A DNA stretch of 64,000 bases, taken from contig CM074760.1 in NCBI GenBank assembly GCA_037355855.1, positions 7,618,501 through 7,682,500 on the forward strand. The letters run 5' to 3'. This stretch comes from Pseudo-nitzschia pungens. Its lineage: Eukaryota; Bacillariophyta; Bacillariophyceae; Bacillariales; Bacillariaceae. Positions within the stretch are counted from its first letter, which is position 1. Each line of letters begins with the position of its first letter. A program made the position numbers and the translations under genes. The notes under the pieces are model-generated. The model was not told the DNA's origin and made no database searches. It saw only the letters and a list, made by a program, of their open reading frames with translations. This document shows positions 22,951 to 35,031 of the stretch, in pieces.

Positions 22951-25413
22951 TTAGTTCGAAATGATTGACAGAGTATCGTTGGCAGAGATGGGACCAAGCA
23001 TGGGAGAATTGTGAATATCAAACTCAAAAGAATTGCCGGACAGAGTAGCAGAGCTACCCTGCCCAAGATTAAAAAAATTGGCTTGCATTGATTGTTGTTG
23101 TTGAGGTTGTTGTTGTTGAATGCTGTTGTTCTGGGAGAGGAACATGTAGTCACGGGCCAACATAATACCTATGTCAGCCTTTGATCTTCCGCCCTGTGAA
23201 TATGATGTGTAGGAGTCAAGCATAGTGCGCGCGCGGTCCTCTTCGTCGGGCGAACGAGAAGATCGAAGCAAAAGTAGCCTCAAAGACATAAATCCTGAGA
23301 GGTACGGTGCTAGTGGGGAGTTTGGGTCGGAGGGCATCAGCTCTCCAAGAAGTGAGACTACATCGTCAATACGTGAATCTCGTCCGGTCTCATCCTTTCC
23401 GGCATCAACCCCTTTCTCAACACCATTTACATCGGTAGATGAACCAGTGTTTGTGGATCCAATTTGTTGGGGTTGTGGTGGAGGTTCGCCTATGTCTACA
23501 ACCAACTTCCATTTCGGAGAAGGCAGAAGCTGTGAAGTGATATACAATCCAGAGATCGGAAGTGTGAGTAAACATTCTCGGACCGATTGAAAGGTGACCA
23601 CATTACAAGAACAAAACCAAAGAAGGGCACAAACCGACTTACTCTTGTGAACTCCTCTGAAAGCCTTCCAACGAGGTCTTGATCCTTGGGTCGGTCGTGC
23701 AAGGAATAGAGAGTCACCACTATTCGACCCACGTTTGGACTTGCAATCGGAATGCCCAAAACAGTCTTGATTCCCCACTGTAGGGCTCCACCGCACCGCT
23801 CAAAGTGGTGGTGAGGTGCATTCTGGACACTTTGCTCCCAAGTTGGGCGCCCACTTTCGTACACTCGTCCTGGCAAACCACAACCAACGTCAAAGGAAAA
23901 TTTCTGGCTGTAATCCCCGAATGCTTGCAAGCTGAATTGATTTTGAGCCGAGAGGGGCTTTTTGGTTTTGGTACCCTCTTCCACTACCTCATCTACCGTG
24001 GCACTGCCAGCGAAACACAAACGGCAGTTCGATGTTGCTCCATTGGTAGTTTCTCCGTTCGACTGGGGTACAAAGGACGGCACCCATAGTTCAACATGCT
24101 CAAAGGGGACGTCGTGCCTCTTCAGGTAAACAACCGTCTTTGCCAGAAAAGGAGCCGAATGCAAAAGGCTGCTCTTCCCGTTGATATCGGTTGTTCCTAT
24201 TTGGTTGGCCTCTTCCGTAAGAAGCTGAAGGATTTCCTTTTGTTCCTCCAGGTCGTTCTCGATCCCATGCGTTCCCATAGCGATGCGCTGATCCGATGGA
24301 GTCTTCTCGATGATGACTCCACTGCAGGGGTTCATGCTGTCCGTTCGCAGAGCGAATCCCATCATGAGTTTCCTCTTCGCCATTCGGGCTGCGTCCTTTG
24401 CGTGCGAAGATCGTCTATCCATCTCTTCCACGGAGCCGAGCCATGCATCGGCATCCAACGGTTGCCCAACCGATGAGCAGTACAGACTGAGTTGCTCACG
24501 CCACTCTCTCTGCATATGGAACTTGATCTCAGCACGTTCTTGCTGGCACTGAATGGATTGGAAGAACAAGTCCTCGAGTTCGGAGAACTCTCTCACCTCG
24601 TTGTTGTCCAGAATTCCAGGAGCCGTGCGCTGAAAGGTTCTGGAACTCAGCTTAGCGTTCTTCATCTTTTTCGTGAGACGAGACTGCTTCGACTTGAGCA
24701 TGTTTCCCAAAAACTCATTGAGTTTGAGCCCGGAGGAAATGGGAAGTTCTCCGGATTCGAACTTTGCAATCAGCTTATCGCAATAGGCCATCTCTTCGGT
24801 GGTCCATCGTCCCGTGCGGCGATCGGAGACGTAAACACCATTCACGGTATCAATATCACTGATCTGTCCCGGTGCACCCTTGCGCTTTCTGTTCTTTCCG
24901 CGGTTAGCGTTCGCCAGGCTCTGGCTATTCTTTCGAGCCTCATCAATCTCTCGAAAGGACATCGGGAAGAGAGCGAGTCCCGTTACGGAGCGGCCACAGG
25001 AGCAACATGCTTTGAGGGGACCCTCCTGCGAGAGCACCATGCATCGTCTGGCGTACGAAAACAAAGAAGACAAAGTGTAGAACGAATCAAAACGAAGCGA
25101 AGCGATACGATACAGAACGAAATACGAAAAGGATCAAGATGTGAGACATCGAGCATGTGTGGGATTCGGACACATAGTTCATTCGAACGAGTAAGTTGCA
25201 GCGATCCACTCCGATACGTCGTTCCAGAGCAAACATTCTAATCAGGACTCACGCATGCATGGAACATCCACATCCGAGGAATCGAACATCGCATCCACCG
25301 TAGCCACAACGTGCGCACCGAGCGTATTCATCACTATTGATTGCTGTGTTGCCGAACAAGGCACTCGGATTGCTCCCAATGTCTAGTTCGAGTGTGTCTA
25401 GTGTTGTCATCAT
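22951..25413 (-). CDS. RING-like zinc finger + GAF-like domain protein, copy 2 (three exons)
   Basis: The paralogue of the gene at 18026-21033, on the opposite strand. Exons are 25413-25253, 25047-23643 and 23529-22951; introns are 25048-25252 (GTGAGT) and 23530-23642 (GTAAGT). The product is about 714 residues. It has the same order: a split RING-like finger (CARCGYGGCDVRFLGCGCSMHA joined to RCMV...ACCSCG), the block RTGRWTTEEMAYCDKLI...LKSKQSRLTKKMKNAKLS, the GAF-like domain (CRLCFAG, CGLPGRVYESGRPTWEQSV, WGIKTVLGIPIASPNVGRI) and PKWKLVVDIG. Its tail is shorter and only modestly Gln-rich. Intron 2 is at the identical position to that in copy 1, and intron 1 within a few residues of it. The duplication is therefore old enough for substantial divergence but preserves gene structure. 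Two adjacent ATGs (25413, 25410) start the frame. Confidence 0.85.
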
Positions 25414-27129
25414 TTTGAACTTATTCTTCCCTCAGGGCGTTGCGTGGTGCCTTTGATGCTGCTGCTGTTGATTGTTCGATTCCTCTGTAGTTGATTGGTC
25501 TGGGACAAGGTACCATTGTGGGCGTGAACATAACGGTATGACCACCTCTAATTCCGAATTATGATACTAGAGGTGTAATGGTGATGTATTGGCGTTTCGT
25601 ATTGGCGTTTCGTGAAAATCTTCCCATATTGAACGAGGACCAAAGAAGAGAAAACTCTTTTCCCAAAAAGGAACAGAACTGAGGCGGCTGCTACAATCTG
25701 CTGGAATATTGCATCAGCACACCCAAGCTTGTTAAGTAAAACCTTCCCTTTTTAGAAATGTTTTCTTGAAAACAAAACTCGTAGAGCCAACGCTCAAAAC
25801 TTCATCCTTTAGAATTAGAAGTTTATCAAATCGGGTTTCGATTTCCGAATGGAAAAAGGGAACCATGCACGAAAGAACTTTGACCCAACTTTGTGTGCGT
25901 CATCTCTAAGAATGGGCCTAAAAAGAAGAGCAGGGAATCCAAATAATGTCAAACAAGTGCCAAATTCGACCAAGAAGCATGAATATCTTATCTGTTGATT
26001 CAACCCGTAGAAAGAAGCATTTATTGGAATTGGACTGAAGTGATAGGATTTTGTTGGGAATGAGAAAGAAAAACTACATGGACGTCAGCAATTGTAGGGT
26101 TACGTAGCTATGGAAAAAAAATCATCAGTATGTAAAGGCGAACAAAGGTGATCTCACCCCTTAGTTTTCCTTTGCCTACCGTTTCAAGGTTCCGCTGCTT
26201 TTGGACTGATGAATTTAGAAGATTCATTCGATGCATCTGGATCTTCGACTTCTAAAGAGTAGACTTCATAAATAAAATTGGGAAGGACTTCAAGTGTTAT
26301 ATGACTTCATTATATGACTGAGTTAGAAACATTTAATTAGCAAGGGTACACATACCGCAAATTCTATCTGGCTATGACTCACTATCGAGAAAACGAAATA
26401 GTATTCTACTCTAATATTTGAATGCCCCGACAAAAGTAACCTTTAATGTCTTTAATGCCTTCCAAAAAATTATTATAGTTTGATAATTAACAGGTTTGGC
26501 TTTTTGAAGTAAATCTAGGATCACTAACAAGAGCTATGTTCCTATTTTTCCCCTTGTCTGACAGGCTAACTTAATTATTACGTACTGTTTCTCTTCATTG
26601 TCCATGTCGCCAACTTCCAAATCAGATGCAGAGTTTAACTTACTTAAGTTGCTCTAGGGGACGTGCAGATGTTTGCTCTAAGGTTTCATGATGATGCACG
26701 TTTTTGTCATTTTTTATTTCACCGACGTCGCTGCCACGCGACTATGATGGACGTATCAGCGATAGAAGGCCGTCAAGACACGTGTGACGGCACGATTCAT
26801 TCGGAACGACTTTCCTCAAACTTTGTTCGGCGACTTACAGAATTCTTTCATTGAACAAGCATCATGGGGGTAAGGCCTTATTATCCACCGATCGAACACG
26901 GGACTCCCCAAAAAAAAGTAACCTTAATGACGATTGATTTCGTTGTAAACAATAAATATTACTTCGTAGTGAGTCTGCGGGAATTTATCATTTTTCACGA
27001 AAGTAGTACAAATATTTGGGGAATAAAAATTACTATTCATCCCCCATTCATATGTCGCTTATAATAAATAAATTCCCGATTGTGAAGAATTTTCCTTCAA
27101 GAATTACCGTTTCTCCCTAAAAATTAAAA

Positions 27130-27715
27130 ACTCCTGCAGCTGAGGGAAAAAAAAATTATTCCCGCAGCCACCAATTTTGTTTTTCGATCAAATTTGTTGG
27201 CTGCGGGAATTATTTTTTTTTCCCTCAGGCTGAAGGAAAGTTTTTTGCTTCTGCGGGAGCGTTTTTTGCTTCTACGGGAGCGTTTTGAACGCTGAGGGAA
27301 TGTTCTGAAGGCTGAGTAGAACACGATTGATCCTACACTAAGTTACTCGTACTACTACTACAGAGATTCCGTAGTAATCTTACCGAAAGCTTGCCAAAAC
27401 TCCTAATTAAGCTTGATCCAGTTTATTTAAGCTTGCTCCAGTGTATTTAAGCTTGCTCCAGTTTTTTCGGCACTTTCCCGCAGCCTGCGGGAATTTATTT
27501 TTTTTCCCGCAGACACCAATTTTTTTTTTTGTTCAAAATTGGTAGCTGCGGGAATTTTTTTGTTTCCCTCAGCTGCGGGAGCGTTTTCTGCTTCTGCGGG
27601 AATTTTTTTGCTTCTGCGGGAATTTCTTTATTTTTTTTCCCCTAAATGTAGTTTCGATTCCCTCAACACATGTTTTTTGGGGGAACAACTGTAGGAAATT
27701 ATGATTTCCCGCAGA
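27130..27715. repeat. Cluster of inverted repeats built on a CTGCGGGAA / TTCCCGCAG motif
   Basis: Two hairpins stand out. In the first, arms 27140-27179 and 27189-27228 match at 37 of 40 positions around a 9-nt loop. In the second, arms near 27504-27524 and 27533-27554 match at about 18 of 20, extended outward by further TGCGGGAA/TTCCCGCAG copies. At least ten copies of the core motif occur in this block, separated by A/T runs. It could be a degraded MITE family, a cruciform-forming element or a hairpin RNA source. No terminal target-site duplication was identified. Confidence 0.75.
27401..27460. repeat. Short tandem repeat, 20-bp unit, about 2.8 copies
   Basis: The unit GTTTATTTAAGCTTGMTCCA is repeated head to tail immediately left of the second hairpin. 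Confidence 0.85.
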
Positions 27716-30052
27716 CTCAGTTCGTAGATCCTGCCCAGAAGTAAGAAATACGGTACGAAGTAATAGGTCTTTGCTCAATCCCATTCCAGCACATCGTGAT
27801 CTTGGTTTTGGTTTTGTTTCTTCCAAACAACTGAGCTGCAGCATGCTACCCACATCCGTAAAGTTCACTCGGTCGAAACCGAATCAAATAATACTTTTTA
27901 CTACCGATAGAAGTAATACCGTGTGATTTTGATCACATGATTTGCAGGAAGAAAACGTTAAATGGTGATTATGCCTTGCAACTGCTCATTCTTGGAGTGA
28001 CGAACAAGAGGAGTGACAAGCGTAAAGGTGATCCTGATCATGGTCTTTTCGGTTCTTTTCCTGACAAGTGAATCATACTACTAGTATTACTAACTTTGGC
28101 CACCGGTACTACATAATGGAATGATGTGTCATGCCATTGGGTTTCCTATTTGTAGGAAGTTTTCCTGCAGCAAGTAGTAACAAACCTGATAGAACCAGCA
28201 CATGCACAAATTGTTGGATTATCAACGTTAGCAGGTTTTAGAAAAGGTTTGAGTCAGAAAGGGCTTTGCATGGTGGTACTAGTAGTGTGGTGTTATGGTA
28301 GCTCGTCCTAATGCTAGTCCTAAGCAGTACTAGTAGTAGTAGTAGTAATCAAGTGTAAAGCGTTTATCTTACAGAACAATCCAAGACTGTGCTCATTGAT
28401 CTTTGTATCTTCTTCTTATATTATGATCATTTATCTTCTGTGTACTATCTTGTCTTGTCTACTATAGAGAATCTGCAAATTGTCATGTCTTCTTTGCTGA
28501 CTTCATTTGTTTGCACCTGTCTCTTTTTCAAAAGTGGTAATGATCTTTTGCATTCTTGAATTTGTGACTTAATTCACACCAGAGCCCAGCATCATTGAAT
28601 GAAGGTCTTGCATCCGTCGTGTACGAAAAACATGCTGAGAAGATATAATTTAAGATGATGTAACAATGATAGGGTTTCCTTATTCCGAAAATTCAACCCA
28701 GAGAGCCGATTTGAAGTTCAAAATAAGTTTTGGCTGTGTTCTATCTGCTGCAAATTGGCAATTCGAGGAACATTTACTCATGCTGGTGTTGCTGCTTGTT
28801 TTTGTCTTCGGTAGTACGATAGTATACTACTACTAGCAGTAAAGTCGTGTCTACGGTACCAGGTAATAAAAAGAATATGAGGTCCTCGTAAGTGCAGAGC
28901 TTTGGGGCTCGTCAAATGTGAAGGCTATGGAACACGAAAGTTCAGTCTCCGTGGAAAATACTAGCGTAATCAACTTTCTCTTTGTTGATGTCGAGATCAT
29001 AGCAGGGTTTTCAATGATCAATAGTTCGCGTTATCTAATTCTCATGGCGTCTGGATTGAAGAGTATAAGAATTATTTCTGGGAGTGTCTACTGCCCAATC
29101 TCTAGATTATGCCGGGCAACCAAAAAGATCCTGAAAGGTAGTTGCCCCACACCGCGAATCATCTCTGCTATTCTAGTAGTCTTAGTATGGTGACAAAGGT
29201 GATCCGCAGAGAAAGTCCTGATAGGACTCCACGATTCTCTCCTAGAACACAAGAAAGCAAGGAGGGTATGGTGGCAATCGTTCCGAATGCTCTATGGATT
29301 GTGTCTGTGGAGTACAGTAGGGACGCACAATTAAAACCGTTGTAAAGCGCCAAGTGGTCGAATGGAACTCCGCTTGCCACAGTGCGGAAGGAGTCCCAGT
29401 AATTATTATTATTGGTTTGAGTGAATCTCTGCACGCTCTGCTGCAGCTGCAAATTCTGCCTCCATGGCGCAAATACTTGAGAAGATCGTCTCGGATTTCA
29501 AGTAGAAATACGGAATGCTACTATTGTGCATGTTTGGTGAATCTCTAGTGACGCATTACGAAACAGACGATGCCGGAGTGTTGTTGGAAGACTTCGAGTC
29601 CTTCCCTACTTGATATGTAGTATATACCGTACTAGCTACTAAATGGGCTTCTGCGGATCGATTGATCGCTCCATGACTGTTGACTGGGCTTTTCTTTGAT
29701 TGGTGTTCTATGAATATTGACAAATTCTATTATAATACGTCAACAGTACCGGTAATGTCCATACGCAAATCAAACTAGATTCAGATTTCTTTGTCGTTGC
29801 GTTTTCAGTGATTGTAACAGGATGTGGCAGTCCAGCCTGTGCCGGTCCGTCGCTTCAAGTCGCTTCAAGTTGCAGATTATTTCTATGCTACCGAGCGCAT
29901 TCCGTTCCCACGACATCGGATGAGACGTGCAACCGAACATCTTTCGTGGGTAGCGTAGTGGCTGATTGAACCGGCATGATCCATTCACTATTGTACAGTG
30001 TAGAACAGCACAGTGCACAAACAGCTCGACAGCAAGCCGTTCAATCAATGCA

Positions 30053-32967
30053 TTACAGCGGAATATTGGAGTGCTTCTTTTTGATCTCGGGCATCGATTT
30101 CGTGCGCAGGAGCCGGAGATCGTTGCACAGAATGCGCCTCGTGTCTCGTGGCGCGATGATGTCGTCTACGAATCCTCGCTGGGCGGCAATCATTGGGTTG
30201 GCGAACTTGGAGGTATACTCCGCAATGTGTTCGTCCACGTTGTCCTGTTCCAAATTGAAACGCAACGAAACAGGGACGAAAACAAAAAAATTCAATTAAA
30301 AAAACATTGTGAGTGGTTCTATTTGTGTTGCGTTCCAGAGGAGCTCACTCGCAATCGATCACCTCGTGGATCATGTCTTTCGAGGTTATTGTTTCTATAT
30401 ACATATATATATATAGAGAGAGATTGAGTTAGAGACTTACATCGCCCCGATACAGCACATTGACGGCTCCCTTGGCTCCCATCACCGCAATCTCGGTACC
30501 GGGCCACGCATAGTTGCAATCGACCCGCAGGTGCTTGCTCGCCATAACGTCGTAAGCGCCCCCGTACGCTTTTCGGGTGATGACCGTCACCTTAGGGACC
30601 GACGCCTCCGCGTACGCAAACAGGAGCTTGGCTCCGTGCCGTATGATCCCCCCGAATTCTTGCTCCGTTCCGGGCAAGAACCCGGGGACGTCGACAAATG
30701 TCACGAGGGGAATGTTGAAGGCGTTGCAGAAGCGGACGAACCGGGCGGCCTTGTTGCTGGCGTTGATGTCGAGGCATCCGGCCAGGGTCAGTGGATTGTT
30801 TCCGACGACGCCCACCGTGTGGCCCTCCATCCGCGCAAATCCGGTAACGATGTTCTGCGCCATTTCTGGCATGATCTCGAAGATGTCCCCGTGGTCCACG
30901 ATCTGCCGCATAATGTCCTGTGAGTGTAGAACAAACAATAATAAATAAGGAGAAAGAAGACCCCTGAAGAATGAGTCTTCATACACCGCAATCCCTCGCC
31001 GTGTGCCGAGCACCGCCATCGTCATTGCCACCGCCGACAAAACCTCGCATCTTCTTTCTTAACGAACGCAACGCAACGCAACGCAACACACCACAACGCA
31101 ACTCACCTTCATGTCGTACGGCGTGTTGGGATCGTCCGGAACCAGTCGCTCCACCTCCGGGACCAGTCGATCATGGGGATCGGTCGCCTCCTTGACGGGG
31201 AGGCTGGCCCGGTCGTTGGAACTCGGCAAAAAATCCAGGAGCCTCCTCATGGCCCTCATGGCGGCAACGTCGTTCTCGAACTTTCCGTGCGCGACTCCGC
31301 TCTTGCTGACGTGCACCTTGGATCCGCCGAGGTCTTCCTTGGTCACGTCCTCGTTGGTGACGGTCTTGACGACGTCGGGGCCCGTCACGAACCTGTGGAT
31401 CAAGCAGAAACACAAAAAATAATGCAAATGCAAATGCAAACGAAACAAGAAAACAAAAAGTTGGTGCACTTGACACACCGTACACGTAGGCCACGGGATC
31501 CACTAATTTTATGGATTGCGACAAACAGCAGTTCAAGGAATGGTTTGGGTTTGGTTTCTTACATGTATCTGGGGACAACAAATATAAAAAGGGAGAGAAA
31601 GAGAGTGTCGAACAATTATTTTCTCCGATGAGTAACTATCAATGTCCAAACCAATCAGTGCCAAATAATGATAACGCATCATCAATCATCAATCATTGCA
31701 ATCATCATCATCATCATCATCATCCCGAACAACAGACAACTACTAGCAACCATTACCAACTCACGAGGTGGATTCGACCATAAAGATAAAGTCCGTCATG
31801 GCTGGGCTATAAACGGCTCCCCCGGCGCAGGGTCCCATCACCACCGATATCTGCGGAACGACCCCCGAGGAATCCACGTTGGACAAAAAGACGTCGGCGT
31901 ATCCCGCCAGGGAATCGACTCCCTCCTGGATGCGGGCTCCCCCCGAGTCGTTGAGGCCAATGATGGGTGCCCCGACGCGGCGCGCCATGTCCATGATCTT
32001 GACTATCGAATTGTTGCCGAGAGTTTTTGAGCGCCGAGCAACGCGAAACAAAACGCGGTTTCGATGTGAGAGATTCGGCGTCGAGAACATCGAACGAGTC
32101 GAAGGAGCGGTCGAAGCGAAGCGAAGCGAAATCGAATCAAAAATGAAATCAAATGAAATCAAACCGCAATCTATTTCAATTCCAAATATCCCCGTACCTA
32201 TTTTTTCGGCATGTGTTTCGCTCAGACTTCCACCAAAGACGGTAAAATCTTTCGGGATATATTCGATATCAATAGGAAAAATCGTACCGCAATGAAAAAG
32301 TTGTGTTTTCGTGGATTACACGTAGAGTTCCAAATTTCGAGTTCCAATTCAAAAAGGGATCCAAGAGTAAGGGTGAGACATTGGGACAGGAAATAGCTAC
32401 CGATCGTGTCTCTCACACTCACTGAGAGAGAGAGAGTTGCTCCTTGCTCCTTCTTCATTAACCAAGCAATTCCGCGCTCGATTGCAACTATACTTCACAA
32501 TGCTTCACAATTGCGCCATGAAACAAAAAAAAACACAAATCAACCAACTCTCTCTCTCTCTCGTTCTCTTACACACACACACACACACACAAACAACACA
32601 ACACACAACACAACACACAACACAACACAACACACAACACACACCTTGACTGAAGGCGTAGACGTATCGTCCGTTGACTCTCCCGTGCCCCGTCACCACG
32701 CCGTCACCGGGGAATTGCTTGTCCTCGCCATCCATTCCGAATTCCTTGCACCGGTGCGCCTTAAAGGCGTCCAGTTCCTGGAAGGTTCCCTCGTCAAAGA
32801 GGAGCTCCAGACGCTCCCGGGCCGTCAGGGATCCCTTCCGGTGCTGCTTGTCGATGCGGGCCCGGCCACCGCCCAGCAGCGATCGCGTCCGCTCCTTCGA
32901 AAGGCGGGCCTTGAATTTGGCCTTGAGGACCGACGGATCGTTTTCGTCGAGGTGGTCGTCGTCGTCG

Positions 32968-33035
<68 letters not shown>

Positions 33036-33224
33036 CTCGCTGGAACCGAAACACCGCGAAGCCTTGGGCGCCGGAGGGAAGGATTCGCGTCGCGAACTCG
33101 GGGAGAGGAGATGGTGTCGCCTTGTCGACAGGGTTTCGGACAGAGATGAGAGGCAGCGAGTGGCATGGATTGACCGCGCCATGGCTGCCCGGCGGCTGGC
33201 AATACGGGTGGCGATCGTTGCCAT
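30053..33224 (-). CDS. PCCB: Propionyl-CoA carboxylase beta subunit (PCCB), mitochondrial, seven exons including a 6-nt micro-exon
   Basis: Carboxyltransferase subunit that transfers carboxyl from biotin to propionyl-CoA in mitochondria, feeding the methylmalonyl-CoA pathway. Exons: 33224-32645, 32248-32198, 32002-31765, 31568-31563 (6 nt), 31392-31107, 30917-30441 and 30244-30053; total 609 residues. Junctions restore conserved blocks: [43 protein letters not shown], and [12 protein letters not shown]. The N-terminus is Arg/Ser/Ala-rich without acids, a likely mitochondrial presequence, followed by 23 consecutive Asn. Other signatures are [96 protein letters not shown] and the ending KKHSNIPL. 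It is closer to PCCB than to methylcrotonyl-CoA carboxylase, judging from these blocks. Confidence 0.95.
31563..31568 (-). other. PCCB: 6-nt micro-exon of PCCB
   Basis: On the minus strand the sequence reads CCCCAG, then ATACAT, then GTAAGA: a full acceptor, six coding bases and a full donor. With the TC at the end of exon 3 and the G at the start of exon 5 it encodes Ser-Tyr-Met, completing the family's TSY(L/M)F motif. Skipping it would keep the frame but delete two conserved residues. Confidence 0.8.
32967..33035. repeat. GTT/AAC trinucleotide microsatellite inside PCCB
   Basis: Twenty-three AAC codons in a row (read on the minus strand) encode poly-Asn between the presequence and the mature carboxyltransferase domain; a short GAC run follows. 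Confidence 0.95.
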
Positions 33225-35031
33225 TTTTTTGTCTTGCTATTGTTAGATAATATATTAAATAATATGAGAATATAATACACTTCGTATATACTGTATTTCG
33301 ATTTCTGTGAAATAGGATTCGAATCGAGAGGGGGGAATTGACTGAATGAACACAATGACACCAGGATTTTTGAATTTTTGAAACTCGGTCAGACTACGCC
33401 TTGTGATGATGATCGAGAATATTGCTTGGAATCGTAAGATTACCGTATCGTAGACACAATGTTATAATATCTTCTCTTCTTCCCGCAACGATCACGATTG
33501 AATCGAGAAAGATGTCGGTGTCGATTGTACTCGTATGCAGTGTCCTATGATGTCGATGTCGATGATGTCGATGTCGATGATGTCGAATATCGAATATCGA
33601 ATATCGAATATCGAATATCGAATATCGAGCGTCGAATGTCGACTGTCGGCTGTCGAATGTCGAATGTCGGCTGTCGAATCCCGACGGGGCGGATTGATTT
33701 CTTGATTGATTTTTTGGGATGATTGATTCCTTCTCATTTTCCGTCTGGGATTATTATTCTCGATACGGTACTTGTAGACAAGAAGGAAGAAAGCTTCGCG
33801 ATTGGAGGGGGGAGTTCTTCTTCTCTATGACACACGTGTTTGTTGTACAGGATCTTCATCCACGAACGAACCGATTTCATTATCCCGTTTATTTCATTCA
33901 CGAAGGGAGATCGATTGTTGATTGATTGATTGATTGATTCGATTCGAGTGTCACAACACCAAGCCAACAGCCAACCCATCCCAACAATTCACAACACCAA
34001 CACTGCCACAATAGATCTTACAATGCAAGATGGGAGAGTCTTCTGTCTAAAAACTATCAACTGCTGTACTCTACTACGTACTAGTATTACAGTTTACAGC
34101 TAATCCAATGACTTCTTGTTGTTGGGGTTGGCATTCTTACAGCGTTGTAGGCAACAACAATACTACTAGGAGTTTTGCTTTTTCAACTCGCTCCGGTCTT
34201 GTCGTCGCTCCTCAATTCCGTTTCCCTCCGTCGACGAGGAGGCTGTAGCAGCAGTGCACAACATCTATCAAGTGTCAACCACCCCTGGCATCGACCACGC
34301 TACTACTAGTGCCAGCGATGCATTCTGTGACTCGAAACAAAAGCGTGACCGACGTCGATTGAAAGTGTAGGATGGTCAGTACCGTACGCACTTTGCCAAA
34401 TCCATATCCATGGGAAGTTAGACATGGCAGAATTTGGTATCGTTCTCTGCGTGAAATACACGAAGAGGAAACAAAATACTGATTGCCCCCATTGCAATGT
34501 ACAAGCAACAAGCAATAAAGTGCCAATTCGTGTACGAAGTAGCAGCAGAGTGTTGTGATGACAAGCGAGGAGGGGCCGCACAATTACTACTACTACTACT
34601 ACTACTACTACATGAATGAATGAATGGTTGCATCTTTAGCAGGCACTGTCAGCAGCAACAGCCAACAAGATCTTGGTTCGATCGGTTGCAGCCAGCTTTT
34701 TTGTTTTCTCGGTTGCCTTTGTGTTGTATCCGTTCGTGTGTTAACCCGACAGCCACTTTTACATGTTCCAGACATTTTCGTTTCCCCTTCCTTCAAGCCA
34801 GCAAACTTTTCACCATCAACCTTCTTCTCCACCAATATAGAATGAAACCGAAAGCTACGAAAAAAGAGAGAAATTATTATTTGGACTTTAGGAGTTGCTG
34901 TCCTACTCCTTCAGACCCAGCGGCATTTAAGCACTGGGTCTCAACGAGTAGCACGATAGTGTTACGATAATGTTGAATTCGAATTGAATTCGAATCAGGA
35001 TTCGATTCGTTTCGATTCGATTCGATTCGAT
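33225..35031. other. Intergenic region between PCCB start and the TMEM42/RING/MYND gene
   Basis: About 1.8 kb holding the PCCB promoter at the left, a TCG-rich satellite (33547-33680), GATT repeats near 33916-33940, an ACT trinucleotide run near 34587-34611 and a GATTC pentamer run (about 35001-35035). No coding sequence is recognised. Confidence 0.45.
33547..33680. repeat. TCG-rich satellite: GATGTC units followed by 7-bp TCGAATA units
   Basis: The left part repeats GATGTCGATGATGTC-like 15-mers. The centre has about six head-to-tail TCGAATA heptamers (33583-33627), and the right part is a degenerate mixture of TCGAATG and TCGGCTG heptamers. Confidence 0.9.

Larger units (their letters stand above)
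25414..30052. other. 4.6-kb AT-rich gene-poor region
   Basis: The longest gene-free stretch in the window. It contains a hairpin-rich cluster at about 27130-27715 and a short 20-bp tandem repeat at 27401-27460. No transposase, reverse transcriptase or integrase motif is visible. Short ORFs such as plus 28918-29193 and minus 29168-29452 have plausible composition but no recognised motif and are not called. The promoter of the minus-strand RING-GAF gene should lie near 25420-25700. Confidence 0.45.

Noticed and set aside
28918..29452. Possible retroelement or gene remnant
   Set aside because: Short ORFs on both strands without reverse transcriptase, integrase or protease motifs.
31480..31510. 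A 24-nt alternative PCCB exon (AG|TGGATCC...TACG|GTGTGT)
   Set aside because: It would insert non-conserved residues (GSRGLRVR), whereas the ATACAT micro-exon recreates the conserved motif exactly.
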